64,000 nucleotides of DNA from a bacterium (GCA_035691305.1 DASSJF010000050.1:30974-94973); one strand, 5' to 3'. Shown: positions 8,125 to 17,388, counted from the first letter of the stretch. Program-made: numbers and translations. Notes: generated by a model not told the origin, from the letters alone.

Positions 8125-10448
8125 CGGGGCCTCCCCCGCGTATCCTGCGCCTCTGCGATCGCGGCCCGCACGCGCTCGGGAGAGAGCGGCATGTCGAGGT
8201 GCCGGACGCCCAGGTGCGCGAGGGCGTCCACGACCGCGTTCACGACGCACGGCGTCGAGCCGATCGTCGCGGCCTCGCCGATCCCTTTGGCCCCGAGCGG
8301 GTTGCGCGGGGTCGGCGTGACCGACCGGCCGCGCTCGACGCGCGGCATGTGGTGGGCCTTCGGGACGGCGTACTCGGACAGGGCGGCGGTGAGCAACTGG
8401 CCCTGCTCGTCGTAGGCCGCATACTCGAGCAGCGCCTGCGCGGCGCCCTGCGCGATGCCGCCGTGGATCTGTCCGTCGACGAGCAGCGGATTGATGACGC
8501 GGCCGCAGTCGTCCACGCAGACGTAGCGTTCGAGGCGCACACTGCCGGTGTCGGCGTCGACCTCCGCGACGCAGACGTGGGTGCCGAAGGGAAACGTGGT
8601 CCCCTCCGACTTGAACCGGCTCGTCGCCTCGAGGCCCGGGCTCTGGTTCTCGGGGAGATGCCGGCCGGCATAGGCCGCCTTCGCGATCTCGGCGAGCGCA
8701 ACACCCCGTCCCGGCGCGCCGCGCACCGTCACACCGCCGTCCTCGAGCACGAGGTCGGTCTTAGCGGCTTCGAGCATCACGGCGGCGATGCCGAGTATCT
8801 GCTCCCGCACCTCCATCGAGGCCAGGTACACGGCGGAGCCGCCGAGCGACATGCTGCGACTTCCGCTCGTGCCGCCGCCGTACTGGACCATCAGGGTGTC
8901 GCCGTGCACCACCGTCACCTGCTCAGGCGAAATCCCGAGCGCGTCGGAGACGATCTGGGCCAGCCCGGTGGCGCCGCCCTGCCCGTGGGGTGACGTCCCG
9001 GTGATCACGGTCACCGTGGCGTCGGGGTTCATTCGAACGGTGCCGAGTTCCCACGGGCCGAAGCCGCAGATCTCGACGTAACTGGAAAGGCCGATACCGA
9101 GGAGGCGGCCCTCCCGCCGCGCCTCTTCCTGCCGCCGCCGCAGGGCGGCATAATCGGAGAGCCGCAGCGCCTCGTCGAGGGGCTTCGCGTACTCGCCGGA
9201 GTCGTACGTCGCGCCGGTGAGGGTTTTGTACGGAAACTCCGCGGGCGGGATGAAGTTGCGCCGCCGGACTTCCGCCGGGTCCACGCCGGCCTCGCGCGCC
9301 ACGAGATCCATAATCCGCTCGAGGTAGTAGGTCGCTTCCGGCCGGCCCGCGCCACGGTAGGCGCCGGTCGGGCACGTGTTCGTGTAGAGCGCGAGCAACT
9401 CGCTGCGGATCGCCGGGATCTTGTAGGGCCCCTGGATCATGAGCGGCGTGAGCGTCGGGATGATCGCCGTCAGGTAGATCAGCTCACCGCCGAGGTCGGC
9501 GAGCACGCGCATGCGCAGCCCCCGCAGACGGCCGTCGCGCTCAGCGGCGGCCTCGAGGTCGGCCACCTGCGCGCGACCGTGGGTCGTGGTGAGCATGTTT
9601 TCCCGCCGCGTCTCGATCCATTTCACCGCGCGGCCGAGGCGACGCGCCACCTGCGCGACGACGACGTCCTCCGGATACGTGTTGAGCTTCGCCCCGAACC
9701 CCCCGCCGACGTCCGGTGTGATCACCCGGATCCGCCCGGTCTCGAGCCCGAGCGTCTGCGCGATCCCGTCTCGAAGCGCGTGCGCTTCCTGCGTGGAGTT
9801 CCAGACGGTCAGGATGCCCTGCCCCGTGCTGCCGTCGTACATCGCGACGGTGCCCCGGGGCTCGAGCGATACGGGCGCGAGGCGCTGGTTGATCATGCGC
9901 CGGCGTACGACGACCGGCGCCCCGCGGAAAGCCGCCTCCACGTCCCCCTCGTCGAGCACCTGCCGGTACGCCACGTTCGTGCCGAGCGATTCATGGACGT
10001 ACGGTGCCCCGGCCGCCGCCCGCTCCAGGTCGATCACGGCCGGCAGCGGCGCGTATTCCACGGTCACGCGCTCCGCGGCGTCCCGGGCGCGGTACGCGTC
10101 GTCGGCCACAACCACGGCGACCGGCTGCCCGGCATAGTGCACCTCGCCGGAGGCGAGCGGACGGTGCGCAGCGCTCTGCATGTCGGCGACGGTCAGGATC
10201 GGAAGCGGCTTCTGGATCTCCGGGAGGTCCGATGCGGCAAAGGCCGCGGTCACGCCCGGCATTGCGCGCGCCGCGCCGAGATCGATCCGCACGATCCGCG
10301 CGTGGGCGTGCGGGCTGCGCACGAAGGCGGCGTGCAGCATGCTCGGCAGCGTCAGATCGTCGACGAACTGACCCTCGCCGCGGATGAGCTTGGGGTCCTC
10401 GATGCGCCTCACCCGAGCGCCGACATACCGGGAGACCGCCACCTGCAC
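8121..10448 (-). CDS. Xanthine dehydrogenase family molybdopterin-binding subunit (form II CoxL-like)
   Basis: Large, molybdenum-cofactor subunit of a xanthine-oxidase-family hydroxylase. Domains run from the aldehyde oxidase a/b hammerhead (ARVRRIEDPKLIRG at the N-terminus) to the two Mo-cofactor binding domains. Visible motifs: GGGFGAK at about 248, AYRGAGRPE at about 363, and the catalytic-Glu segment GAKGIGEAA near the C-terminus. AYRGAGR is the form II signature; true aerobic CO dehydrogenase has AYRCSFR, so CO is an unlikely substrate. I place the start at the GTG at 10448, five bases after an AGAGG; GTGs at 10451 and 10442 are alternatives, and the longer frame to 10592 adds non-homologous residues. 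Neither the FAD (CoxM) nor the 2Fe-2S (CoxS) subunit is encoded next to it, which is unusual. Confidence 0.88.
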   Translation of the reverse strand: MQVAVSRYVGARVRRIEDPKLIRGEGQFVDDLTLPSMLHAAFVRSPHAHARIVRIDLGAARAMPGVTAAFAASDLPEIQKPLPILTVADMQSAAHRPLASGEVHYAGQPVAVVVADDAYRARDAAERVTVEYAPLPAVIDLERAAAGAPYVHESLGTNVAYRQVLDEGDVEAAFRGAPVVVRRRMINQRLAPVSLEPRGTVAMYDGSTGQGILTVWNSTQEAHALRDGIAQTLGLETGRIRVITPDVGGGFGAKLNTYPEDVVVAQVARRLGRAVKWIETRRENMLTTTHGRAQVADLEAAAERDGRLRGLRMRVLADLGGELIYLTAIIPTLTPLMIQGPYKIPAIRSELLALYTNTCPTGAYRGAGRPEATYYLERIMDLVAREAGVDPAEVRRRNFIPPAEFPYKTLTGATYDSGEYAKPLDEALRLSDYAALRRRQEEARREGRLLGIGLSSYVEICGFGPWELGTVRMNPDATVTVITGTSPHGQGGATGLAQIVSDALGISPEQVTVVHGDTLMVQYGGGTSGSRSMSLGGSAVYLASMEVREQILGIAAVMLEAAKTDLVLEDGGVTVRGAPGRGVALAEIAKAAYAGRHLPENQSPGLEATSRFKSEGTTFPFGTHVCVAEVDADTGSVRLERYVCVDDCGRVINPLLVDGQIHGGIAQGAAQALLEYAAYDEQGQLLTAALSEYAVPKAHHMPRVERGRSVTPTPRNPLGAKGIGEAATIGSTPCVVNAVVDALAHLGVRHLDMPLSPERVRAAIAEAQDTRGRPR

Positions 10449-10601
10449 CACCGCCTCTGAGGGAATCCAACGGCCGCGCCGTGCGGAACTGCTCGACGTT
10501 TTCGACCGCTCCGCGACCGCACCCTGCCCCGGGGCCGGATTCGGCCCGCGCAGGCCGCGCGGGGCGCCCGTCCGGGTACCCGACCTGTCCACGCACTCCG
10601 G

Positions 10602-11180
10602 CTAGTCCTCCGGCACCGGCTTTCGGGCAATCAACCCGATCCACCGCGCGAAGGCGGCCAGGAACGCGCGCACGTGGTTCGCCGTTTCCTCGTCGGTGAG
10701 CCGGCCGTCCGCGTCGAATTTGTCGCCGGCGCGCGCGATCAGCACGGCCGGCTGCGGCATGACGATGGCGTTGAGGTTGACGAGCACGTCGCGCAGATGC
10801 ATCTGCGCCCGCGCCGTCCCGGCCTGCCCGGTCGTGGCGCCGAGGATGCCGACCGGCTTGCCGCGGAGCGCGGAGTCTCCCGGCGGCCGGCTGATCCAGT
10901 CGATCACGTTCTTGAGCACCCCGGACATCGAGAAGTTGTGTTCGGGCGTGATGATCAGCGTGCCGTCCGCGGCGCGCAGCGCGTGCTTGAGGCGCGTGAC
11001 CGCCTCGGGAAACGCCGCCCTCTCCAGATCGAAATTGTAGAGCGGGATCGCGTCGATCTCCTCGATCCGGACGGCGAGGAAGGGCGGCGCGAGGTCGCGC
11101 ACCGCGCGTGCGAGCGCGCGGTTGTACGACACCGCGCGCAGGCTGCCGGAGAACACGGCGACGGAGAGCGGCTCAGGCAT
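10602..11180 (-). CDS. NADPH-dependent FMN reductase family protein
   Basis: A 192-residue flavodoxin-like reductase of the SsuE/ChrR/azoreductase superfamily. It has the phosphate-binding loop FSGSLRAVSYNRAL at the start of the first helix, TPEHNFSMSGVLKNVIDW (the Y/H-N-x-S-x-x-G-x-L-K-N-D-W block that binds FMN) around residue 85, and GILGATTGQAGTARAQ near 115. It reduces FMN or small acceptors such as quinones, chromate or azo dyes with NAD(P)H; the physiological substrate is unclear. The ATG at 11180 follows AAGGAG by seven bases and overlaps the 3' end of the MFS gene by eight bases, indicating one transcript. Confidence 0.88.
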   Translation of the reverse strand: MPEPLSVAVFSGSLRAVSYNRALARAVRDLAPPFLAVRIEEIDAIPLYNFDLERAAFPEAVTRLKHALRAADGTLIITPEHNFSMSGVLKNVIDWISRPPGDSALRGKPVGILGATTGQAGTARAQMHLRDVLVNLNAIVMPQPAVLIARAGDKFDADGRLTDEETANHVRAFLAAFARWIGLIARKPVPED

Positions 11181-12696
11181 CTGTCGGCTCCTTCCTGAAG
11201 GCGCCGCCGGGAGGCCGCGACCGCGGTCGGGGGCCCTGCGAAGACAGGACGAGGGGCGCCGGAGATTCGAGCATGCGGACGGGCGCGGAGGTCGGCGGAC
11301 CGGTCCCGGCATGCACATTGCCGCGGGCGAGCGACGCCAGCACACCGGTCGCGCACGCGGCCGCGAAGACGGCAAACCCGAGGCGGGCGGCGGCGCGGAA
11401 GCGGAGCAGGTTCTCGGCCGTTACCGGCGCTGAGCCGAGGAAAGCGTTGAAGATCATCGTGATCGCGGCGAAGCTCAGCAGTTGTCCCGCGATCCGCACA
11501 GTGCTGGTGACGCCCGCGGCAACCCCGTAGATGCGCGGCGGGACGCTGCTCATGATCGCGTTGGTGTTCGGCGAGGAGAACAACCCGAAGCCGGCGCCCA
11601 TCACGATGAGTGCCGCGGCGACGTACGAGACCGGTGCTCCGGGCGGCGCGGCGGCAAGCGCGGCCAGCCCTCCGGCCGTCATCGCCATTCCGATGGAGGC
11701 GACGGTGCGGGGTTCGATCCGCTCGGAGAGCCAGCCGGCCGCGGGCGAAATCACGGCCTGCGTGGCCGGCTGCGCGATCAGCACCGCGCCCGCGTGCACC
11801 GGCGTCATGCCCTTCAGATACTGTAGGGACAGGCTGACGAGGAACGCGCTCGGCGACCCCGCGGCGTAGTTGAGCAGCGCCGCGAGGCTGGACAGCGTGA
11901 AGACGCGGTTGGTCTGGAACAGGCGGACGTCCAGGACGGGCGACCGGACGCGCAACGACCGGAACGCGAACGCCGCGCCCGCGGCCAGTCCGGCGGCGAT
12001 CAGCCACGGCGAGGGCGGAGCGGGCACGAGCGACAGCCCGATCGCGAACCCGATGAACATCGCCGCGTAGAGCGCGACGCTTACGGCGTCGATGCCGTCC
12101 GCGCGCTCGGCGGCCCCGGTTTCGGCACGAGGCGCGTCGGCGCCGCCCGGCAGGTACCACGCGGCGAGGACAAACGTGGCGAAACCCAGCGGGACCGTAC
12201 CGAGGAACACCGACCGCCAGCCGAAGACCTGCGTCAGCACGCCGCCGATGATCGGGCCGAGCGACAGCCCGGTGTACACGCACGCGACGGTGACCCCCAG
12301 CAGCCGGCCGCGCAGCTCGGGCGGCGCGACCGCGGTCAGCATCGCGACCCCGTTGCTGAAGATCATCGCCGAGGCCACGCCCTGGAGGACGCGGCAGACG
12401 AGCAGCACGGCCGTGGACGGGGCCAGCGCGCAGGCCACCGACGCCAGCACGAACCACACGACCCCGATCGTGAACAGCCGCCGGCGGCCGTACAGGTCCG
12501 CGAGGCGCCCGAACGGCACGAAGCAGACGACGCTCGCCAGCAGGTAGGCGGTCGTAATCCAGCTCAGCGTCGCGGCGTCGGTGTGGAACTCCCGGCCGAC
12601 CGCCGGGAGCGCGACGGTGAGCGCGCTGACCATGTAGGGATTGAGAAACGACGCGGCGGCCGCGACCAGCAGCGCGGCCCTGACTCTCGGATGCAT
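11173..12696 (-). CDS. MFS transporter, DHA2-like drug/proton antiporter
   Basis: A 507-residue major facilitator with about 14 hydrophobic segments, ending in a polar Pro/Arg-rich tail of about 40 residues. The MFS motif A between TM2 and TM3 is GRLADLYGRRRLFTIG near residue 63, and motif C in TM5 appears as GLSLGPIIGGVLTQ near 147. These place it with proton-coupled multidrug exporters; the substrate cannot be predicted. It sits between an SDR oxidoreductase and an FMN reductase, all on one strand with 12-base or negative spacing, so the three may handle one toxic or aromatic compound, but this is inference only. Confidence 0.87.
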   Translation of the reverse strand: MHPRVRAALLVAAAASFLNPYMVSALTVALPAVGREFHTDAATLSWITTAYLLASVVCFVPFGRLADLYGRRRLFTIGVVWFVLASVACALAPSTAVLLVCRVLQGVASAMIFSNGVAMLTAVAPPELRGRLLGVTVACVYTGLSLGPIIGGVLTQVFGWRSVFLGTVPLGFATFVLAAWYLPGGADAPRAETGAAERADGIDAVSVALYAAMFIGFAIGLSLVPAPPSPWLIAAGLAAGAAFAFRSLRVRSPVLDVRLFQTNRVFTLSSLAALLNYAAGSPSAFLVSLSLQYLKGMTPVHAGAVLIAQPATQAVISPAAGWLSERIEPRTVASIGMAMTAGGLAALAAAPPGAPVSYVAAALIVMGAGFGLFSSPNTNAIMSSVPPRIYGVAAGVTSTVRIAGQLLSFAAITMIFNAFLGSAPVTAENLLRFRAAARLGFAVFAAACATGVLASLARGNVHAGTGPPTSAPVRMLESPAPLVLSSQGPRPRSRPPGGAFRKEPTDA

Positions 12697-12708
12697 GCGC
12701 GGGGGCCG

Positions 12709-13500
12709 CTACATCATCGAGCGCATTTGTCCGCCGTCGATGCAGATCGTCTGGCCGGTAATGTAGCTGGCGGCCTCGGACGCGAGGAAGACCGCCAGCG
12801 CGGCGAACTCCCGCGGCTCCCCGTAGCGGCCGAGCGGGATGCCGGCTTCGCTTTCCTTGACGATCGCTTCGACCGGTTTGCCCGTCTCCTTGGCGCGCAC
12901 ACCGTCGAGCCAGCGCACCCGGTCCGTGTCGATCCGGCCCGGCGCCAGATTGTTGACGAGGATGTTGTGGGGCGCGAGCTCGAACGACAGGGTCTTCGTA
13001 AACGCCACCACGCCCGACCGGAAGACGTTGCTCAGGACCAGTTGCGGAATCGGGACCTTGACGCCCGAGGTGATCACGGTGAGGATGCGGCCCCAGCCGT
13101 TCGCCCGCATCAGCGGCACCGCGCCGCGAATCAGGCGTACGGCGCTCATGAGGTTCTGGTTGTAGGCCTGCTCCCACTGCGCGTCGGTCAACGTGAGGCC
13201 GGATCCGGCCGGCGGCCCGCCGGCGTTGGCGACGAGGACGTCGAGCCGGCGGAACCGCTCCCGGGCGGCGCCGAGGAGCCGTTCCACGCCCGCGGGGGTG
13301 GCGACGTCGGCGACGACGGGCACCGCGGTCCGGCGCGTCGCCCCGGCGATCTCGTCCGCCGCTCGGGTGACGGCGTCCTCCCGGCGGCTGCCGATCACAA
13401 CGTCGGCGCCGGCCTCCGCGAAGCCGTGCGCGATCGCGCGCCCGATCCCGGCGCTCGCGCCCGATACGACCGCGACCCGGCCTGACAGATCCACCTGCAT
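12709..13500 (-). CDS. SDR-family protein lacking the YxxxK catalytic pair
   Basis: Rossmann-fold short-chain dehydrogenase/reductase of 263 residues with the nucleotide loop GASAGIGRAIA at 14-24 and VANAGGPPAG near 88. In the position where FabG of this same window has Y-IAA-K, this protein has S-NVF-R (LVLSNVFRSGVVAFTKT), so both the catalytic Tyr and Lys are replaced. A known SDR subgroup carries LSNxxR here, so this is probably inherited rather than damage. It may bind NAD(P) without classical carbonyl reduction. A strong ribosome site GAAGGAGG precedes the ATG at 13500. The gene leads the SDR-MFS-FMN reductase run and is divergent from the secreted-protein gene. Confidence 0.85.
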   Translation of the reverse strand: MQVDLSGRVAVVSGASAGIGRAIAHGFAEAGADVVIGSRREDAVTRAADEIAGATRRTAVPVVADVATPAGVERLLGAARERFRRLDVLVANAGGPPAGSGLTLTDAQWEQAYNQNLMSAVRLIRGAVPLMRANGWGRILTVITSGVKVPIPQLVLSNVFRSGVVAFTKTLSFELAPHNILVNNLAPGRIDTDRVRWLDGVRAKETGKPVEAIVKESEAGIPLGRYGEPREFAALAVFLASEAASYITGQTICIDGGQMRSMM

Positions 13501-13637
13501 GCGGTTTCCTCCTTCGTCAGCCTGCGTGATTCTTCGGCCTCGCCGCGCACCGCTTCCTCCGGGCGCCGCGCGGCGCTGGAGGATCGGCGGGCGTACACGG
13601 GAAACACCTCACGTGTGCGCGTCCGTAGATACCTGAT

Positions 13638-14912
13638 GTGCGACGATCGATGAAGCTTCCCGCCGTCCCACGCTGTGCCGCCGTCGCGCTGGCCGCGCTG
13701 CTCTCCGCGGCCCCCTTCGTTCCCGGCGCGGCGCAGCCCGCTCCGCCGCCCCCCCCGGGTCCGCCGGTGCCGGTCTCGGTGACCGGCGGGCCCGCGACCC
13801 TCGACACGTTGCGACTCGCGATCACGACCGCGGCGCGGCTTGCGCTCGGGGTGCAGCCGTCGTCGCTCGTCCGGCTCGCCCAGACCCAGCCGCCCCTCGT
13901 GCCGCTCGACGCCTCGGCGGACGAGACGGTGGTTGCCGGCCTGACCGTGCAGGCGCCCGGCATGCCGCCCGCGCTCCGGCTGGCCCGGTTCGCGCTGACG
14001 AACACCATCATTCCCTGGAACGACGCGGAGATTCTGCTGGTCAGCAACAGTCCGGAGACGATCCCGTTCGGGAAGATCCTCTACACCGGGGCCCTGTCGT
14101 CCGCGCAGACGGTGCGGCTGCTCTTCCACCACCAGAACGGGTCGAAGAGCCAGCACATGTTCATCGCGGTGACGCTCAGCAACCCCGGGCGCGAGCCCGT
14201 CTCGATGTGGGTCCAGGGGGCGGTCGGCGGTCCGTCGCAGGAGGAGGTGACGCCCGGGCACGACGCGGCCCGCGTGTTCCTCGACGAATACGCCCACCAC
14301 GCCGGCTTTCTCGTGCGGCTGCCGGGTAACTCGACGGTGCCGCTCTACGTTGAAGATCTGCCGCCCCTCGCGGTCACGAGCGGCATCGCGCAGTTCAGCC
14401 TGCTCGACGGCGACCGGGTGAACGTGCAGGTCGTGGCGCGGCTCGCGAGCGAGCCGGATCCGTCGGTGATGAGCTTCGCGCCGGATTTCGATCGCGTCCA
14501 TCAGCGCGGCGCGTTCATCCGTCCGCAGATCGGCCGCACGATGCGTTACACGGTGGGCGGTCCGCCCGCGATCATGGTGCTCGCCGCGGACCCCGACCTG
14601 CTGCACGAGGGCCAGACGGGCGCGCCGCTCCAGGGCAACTACGGCGTCGTTTATCGGTTCGACGTCGACGTTTCGAACCCGACCGCGGCGTCCGCGGTCG
14701 CGCAGCTCGTCCTGCACGCCGACGGCGGGCAGGCCCGTGGTACGTTCGTGATCGGCGACCAGATCGTCGAGAGTCAGCTCGTCCAGCCGAACGCGCCGCA
14801 GACCGTGACGAGCTTTCCTCTCCGCCCGCAGACGCGCCGGATGATCCGGATCCTCACCGTGCCCGAAAGCGGCTCGAACTACCCCGTGCGTCTTACGCTC
14901 GGCGCTCCGTGA
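13638..14912 (+). CDS. Secreted protein of unknown function
   Basis: I do not recognise a family. The protein (about 424 residues) begins with a classical signal peptide: basic MRRSMK, a hydrophobic stretch AAVALAALLSAAPFV and a likely cleavage after GAA near residue 32, followed by a Pro-rich linker. The mature part is predicted mostly beta-stranded from alternating hydrophobic patterns, with no metal cluster or obvious catalytic triad. The GTG at 13638 and the ATG at 13650 are both possible starts and differ by four residues. Its stop overlaps the GTG of proB (GTGA), so it is translationally coupled to proline biosynthesis. The link may be only shared transcription. Confidence 0.8.
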   Translation: MRRSMKLPAVPRCAAVALAALLSAAPFVPGAAQPAPPPPPGPPVPVSVTGGPATLDTLRLAITTAARLALGVQPSSLVRLAQTQPPLVPLDASADETVVAGLTVQAPGMPPALRLARFALTNTIIPWNDAEILLVSNSPETIPFGKILYTGALSSAQTVRLLFHHQNGSKSQHMFIAVTLSNPGREPVSMWVQGAVGGPSQEEVTPGHDAARVFLDEYAHHAGFLVRLPGNSTVPLYVEDLPPLAVTSGIAQFSLLDGDRVNVQVVARLASEPDPSVMSFAPDFDRVHQRGAFIRPQIGRTMRYTVGGPPAIMVLAADPDLLHEGQTGAPLQGNYGVVYRFDVDVSNPTAASAVAQLVLHADGGQARGTFVIGDQIVESQLVQPNAPQTVTSFPLRPQTRRMIRILTVPESGSNYPVRLTLGAP

Positions 14913-16063
14913 CGCCGCTCGCGGCGGCGACCCGGATCGTCCTCAAGGTCGGTACGACCACGCTGACCGGCGGTGCTCCGGTCGTCGACCCCGCGCGGAT
15001 TACCGCCGTCGCGGAGGACATCGCGGCCGCCGTCGGGCGGCGGCGCGAGGTGCTGCTGGTCTCCTCCGGCGCCATCGTGACCGGCGCGGGGCTCCTCGGC
15101 CGCCGCCGGCCGCGGCGCCTCATTGACAAGCAGGCGTTCGCCGCGGTCGGGCAGCCGGTGTTGATGCAGCGGTACAGCGCGGCGTTCGACCGGCTCGGGC
15201 TGCGCGTTGCGCAGATCCTGCTGACGCGCCAGGATTTCGAAGACCGCCGGCGCTATGTCAACGCGCGGCAAACGCTGCTCGCGCTGCTCGCCGAGGGCGT
15301 CGTGCCCGTGATCAACGAGAACGACACGATCGCCACCGACGAGATCCAGATCGGCGACAACGACACGCTCTCGGCGCTCGTGGCGAGCCTCGTCGCGGCG
15401 AGTCTGCTCGTCGTGCTGTCGGACGTCGAGGGTCTCATGACGGCCGATCCCCGGCGCCAGCGGGGGGCGCGCCTGATCCCGACCGTGGAGCGTATCGATG
15501 CGCGGATCGTCAGCGCGGCGCGGCGCACCGTGACCGCGCAGGGCGTCGGGGGCATGGCGACCAAGGTGGAAGCCGCCCGCATCGCCACCGAATCCGGGGT
15601 GGCGACCGTGGTCACGGGCGGCGCGGTGCAGCGCCCTCTCGCGCGGCTCCTGAGCGGGGAGCGCCTCGGAACACTGTTTCTGCCAGCGGGTCGCTTCTCC
15701 GGCCGCGGGCGCTGGCTCGCGTTCGGCCTGGTCGCCCGAGGCACCCTCGTCGTGGACGACGGCGCCTCGGCCGCGCTGCGCCGCGGCAAGAGCCTTCTCC
15801 CGGCCGGGATCGTCGGAATCGGCGGCACGTTCGACGCGGGCGAGGCAGTGACGATCGCCGACGGCCGCGGGCAGGAGCTGGCCCGAGGACTCGTCAACTA
15901 CTCGAGCGCGAATCTCGCCAGAATCCAGGGCCGCCGGAGCTCCGAGATCGCGCGCCTCCTCGGCGACAAGACCCACGATGAAGTCGTTCACCGCGACAAC
16001 CTGGTGGTAACGGCAGGACTGCCGAACGGCCGCGAGGGCGGCCGAGACCGGATCGGCCGGTGA
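14909..16063 (+). CDS. proB: Glutamate 5-kinase
   Basis: Phosphorylates L-glutamate to gamma-glutamyl phosphate, the first step of proline synthesis. The amino acid kinase domain starts with RIVLKVGTTTL (GTG start), has LLVSSGAIVTG near residue 50 and NENDTIATDEIQIGDNDTL near 136 for substrate and Mg-ATP binding. A C-terminal PUA domain (about residues 280-360) is present, as in full-length ProB (384 residues). The GTG at 14909 overlaps the upstream stop by four bases, and its own stop overlaps proA in the same way, so the three are one coupled unit. Feedback regulation by proline is usual for the family. Confidence 0.95.
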   Translation: MTPLAAATRIVLKVGTTTLTGGAPVVDPARITAVAEDIAAAVGRRREVLLVSSGAIVTGAGLLGRRRPRRLIDKQAFAAVGQPVLMQRYSAAFDRLGLRVAQILLTRQDFEDRRRYVNARQTLLALLAEGVVPVINENDTIATDEIQIGDNDTLSALVASLVAASLLVVLSDVEGLMTADPRRQRGARLIPTVERIDARIVSAARRTVTAQGVGGMATKVEAARIATESGVATVVTGGAVQRPLARLLSGERLGTLFLPAGRFSGRGRWLAFGLVARGTLVVDDGASAALRRGKSLLPAGIVGIGGTFDAGEAVTIADGRGQELARGLVNYSSANLARIQGRRSSEIARLLGDKTHDEVVHRDNLVVTAGLPNGREGGRDRIGR

Positions 16064-17313
16064 GCTCCGCGGTTGTCGGCGTCGAAACGCAGGCCCGCGC
16101 CGCGCGCGCGGCGGCGCAGACGCTGCATTACGCCCCCGACGAGGCACGCCGCGCGGTCCTCGGCGCGATCGCCGCGGCGGTCCGCTCGGACGCCGCGGCG
16201 ATCCTGGACGCCAACGGCCGGGACCTCGCGTCGCTCGGCGACCGCCCGGCGGCGTTTCGCGACCGCCTCACCCTCACCACGGCGCGCGTCGGGCAGCTCG
16301 CCCGTGCGCTCGAGGAAATCGCCGCGATGCCCGATCCGCTGGGCGCCGCGGTCGAGGTCCGCGTCCGTCCGAACGGCATGGAGGTCCGCCGGGTGCGCGT
16401 GCCGATCGGCGTGGTGGCGATGATCTACGAGTCCCGCCCCAACGTGACGGTGGACGCGGCGGGCCTCTGCCTGCGGTCCGGGAACGCGGTGATCCTGCGC
16501 GGCGGCGCGGAGTCGCGGCACTCCGACGAGGCGCTCGGCGCGGCGATTGCGGCGGGTCTTCGCGCGGCGGGCCTCCCGGAGGCCGCGGTCACGCTGCTCG
16601 CGCGGCGGGACTACGACGCGATCCGGGAGCTGGTGCGCCTCGATGGTCTCGTCGACCTGGTCATCCCGCGGGGCGGGCCCGCGTTGATCCGGCTCGTCAC
16701 CGAGCACGCCCGCGTGCCGGTCCTGAAGCACGACCGGGGCGTGACCCACGTCTTCGTCGACCGGGACGCCGATCTCGAGATGGCGGTGCGGCTGATCCTC
16801 AACGCCAAGACGAACCGCCCGAGCACGTGCAACGCGCTCGAAAAGGCGCTCGTCGACGCGCCGGCGGCGCCGCGGATCATTCCGCCGCTGGTCTCCGCGC
16901 TGCGGGCGGCGGGCGTCGAGGTGCGCGGCGATGCGGAGACGCGCCGGCTGGCGCCGGAGGCGGCGCCGGCGACGGACGATGACTGGGACGCCGAGTATCT
17001 CGACCTCGTGCTCGCGGTCCGCGTGGTCGACGGCCTCGACGCGGCCGTCGACCACATCCGGCGGCACGGCACCGCGCTCGCCGACGCGATCGTCACGAAC
17101 GACCGCGCGCGCGCGGAGCGGTTCGTCCGCGAGGTCGACAGCGCCGCGGTGCTGGTCAACGCGTCCACGCGGCTCGTCGACGGCGGGGAGTTCGGTCTCG
17201 GCGCCGAGGTCGGGATCAGCACCAACCGTCTCCACGCGCGCGGGCCGATGGGCCTCGCGGACCTGACGACGACGAAGTGGATCATCTGGGGCTCCGGACA
17301 GATTCGGACGTAG
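16060..17313 (+). CDS. proA: Gamma-glutamyl phosphate reductase
   Basis: NADPH-dependent reduction of gamma-glutamyl phosphate to glutamate-5-semialdehyde, second step of proline synthesis, using the product of the coupled proB gene. It is a 417-residue aldehyde-dehydrogenase-fold protein with the nucleophile Cys in NRPSTCNALE near residue 254, IYESRPNVTVDAAGLC near 124 and the C-terminal family block GPMGLADLTTTKW. The GTG at 16060 lies in a GTGA overlap. The usual KHxxGICHVY segment is changed to KHDRGVTHVF, a conservative variant. A weak terminator-like hairpin follows the gene; no proC is seen nearby. Confidence 0.95.
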   Translation: MSSAVVGVETQARAARAAAQTLHYAPDEARRAVLGAIAAAVRSDAAAILDANGRDLASLGDRPAAFRDRLTLTTARVGQLARALEEIAAMPDPLGAAVEVRVRPNGMEVRRVRVPIGVVAMIYESRPNVTVDAAGLCLRSGNAVILRGGAESRHSDEALGAAIAAGLRAAGLPEAAVTLLARRDYDAIRELVRLDGLVDLVIPRGGPALIRLVTEHARVPVLKHDRGVTHVFVDRDADLEMAVRLILNAKTNRPSTCNALEKALVDAPAAPRIIPPLVSALRAAGVEVRGDAETRRLAPEAAPATDDDWDAEYLDLVLAVRVVDGLDAAVDHIRRHGTALADAIVTNDRARAERFVREVDSAAVLVNASTRLVDGGEFGLGAEVGISTNRLHARGPMGLADLTTTKWIIWGSGQIRT

Positions 17314-17359
17314 AACGGCCCGCCCGCGGGCCACCGGACCACGGCGTCGCCGGTTGGGA

Positions 17360-17388
17360 AGTGAGGGCTCCCCCACTCCTTTGGTTTT
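17360..17388 (+). terminator. Possible terminator of the proBA unit
   Basis: An inverted repeat AGTG-A-GG ... CC-C-CACT is followed by TTTGGTTTT, in the 92-base gap between proA and a convergent ABC gene. A second, stronger hairpin (GGCCCGC/GCGGGCC at 17317-17332) sits immediately after the proA stop but has no T run. Stem quality is moderate, with one A-C mismatch, so the call is tentative. Confidence 0.35.

Noticed and set aside
8121..10448. Aerobic carbon monoxide dehydrogenase large subunit (form I)
   Set aside because: It has AYRGAGR instead of AYRCSFR, and coxM and coxS are absent.
13625..13638. TAGATA just before the GTG at 13638 as a leaderless promoter
   Set aside because: Only a loose match to a -10, without a -35, and the ATG at 13650 is an equally good start.
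17317..17332. GGCCCGC/GCGGGCC hairpin as an intrinsic terminator
   Set aside because: No T run follows; such palindromes are frequent by chance at this GC level.
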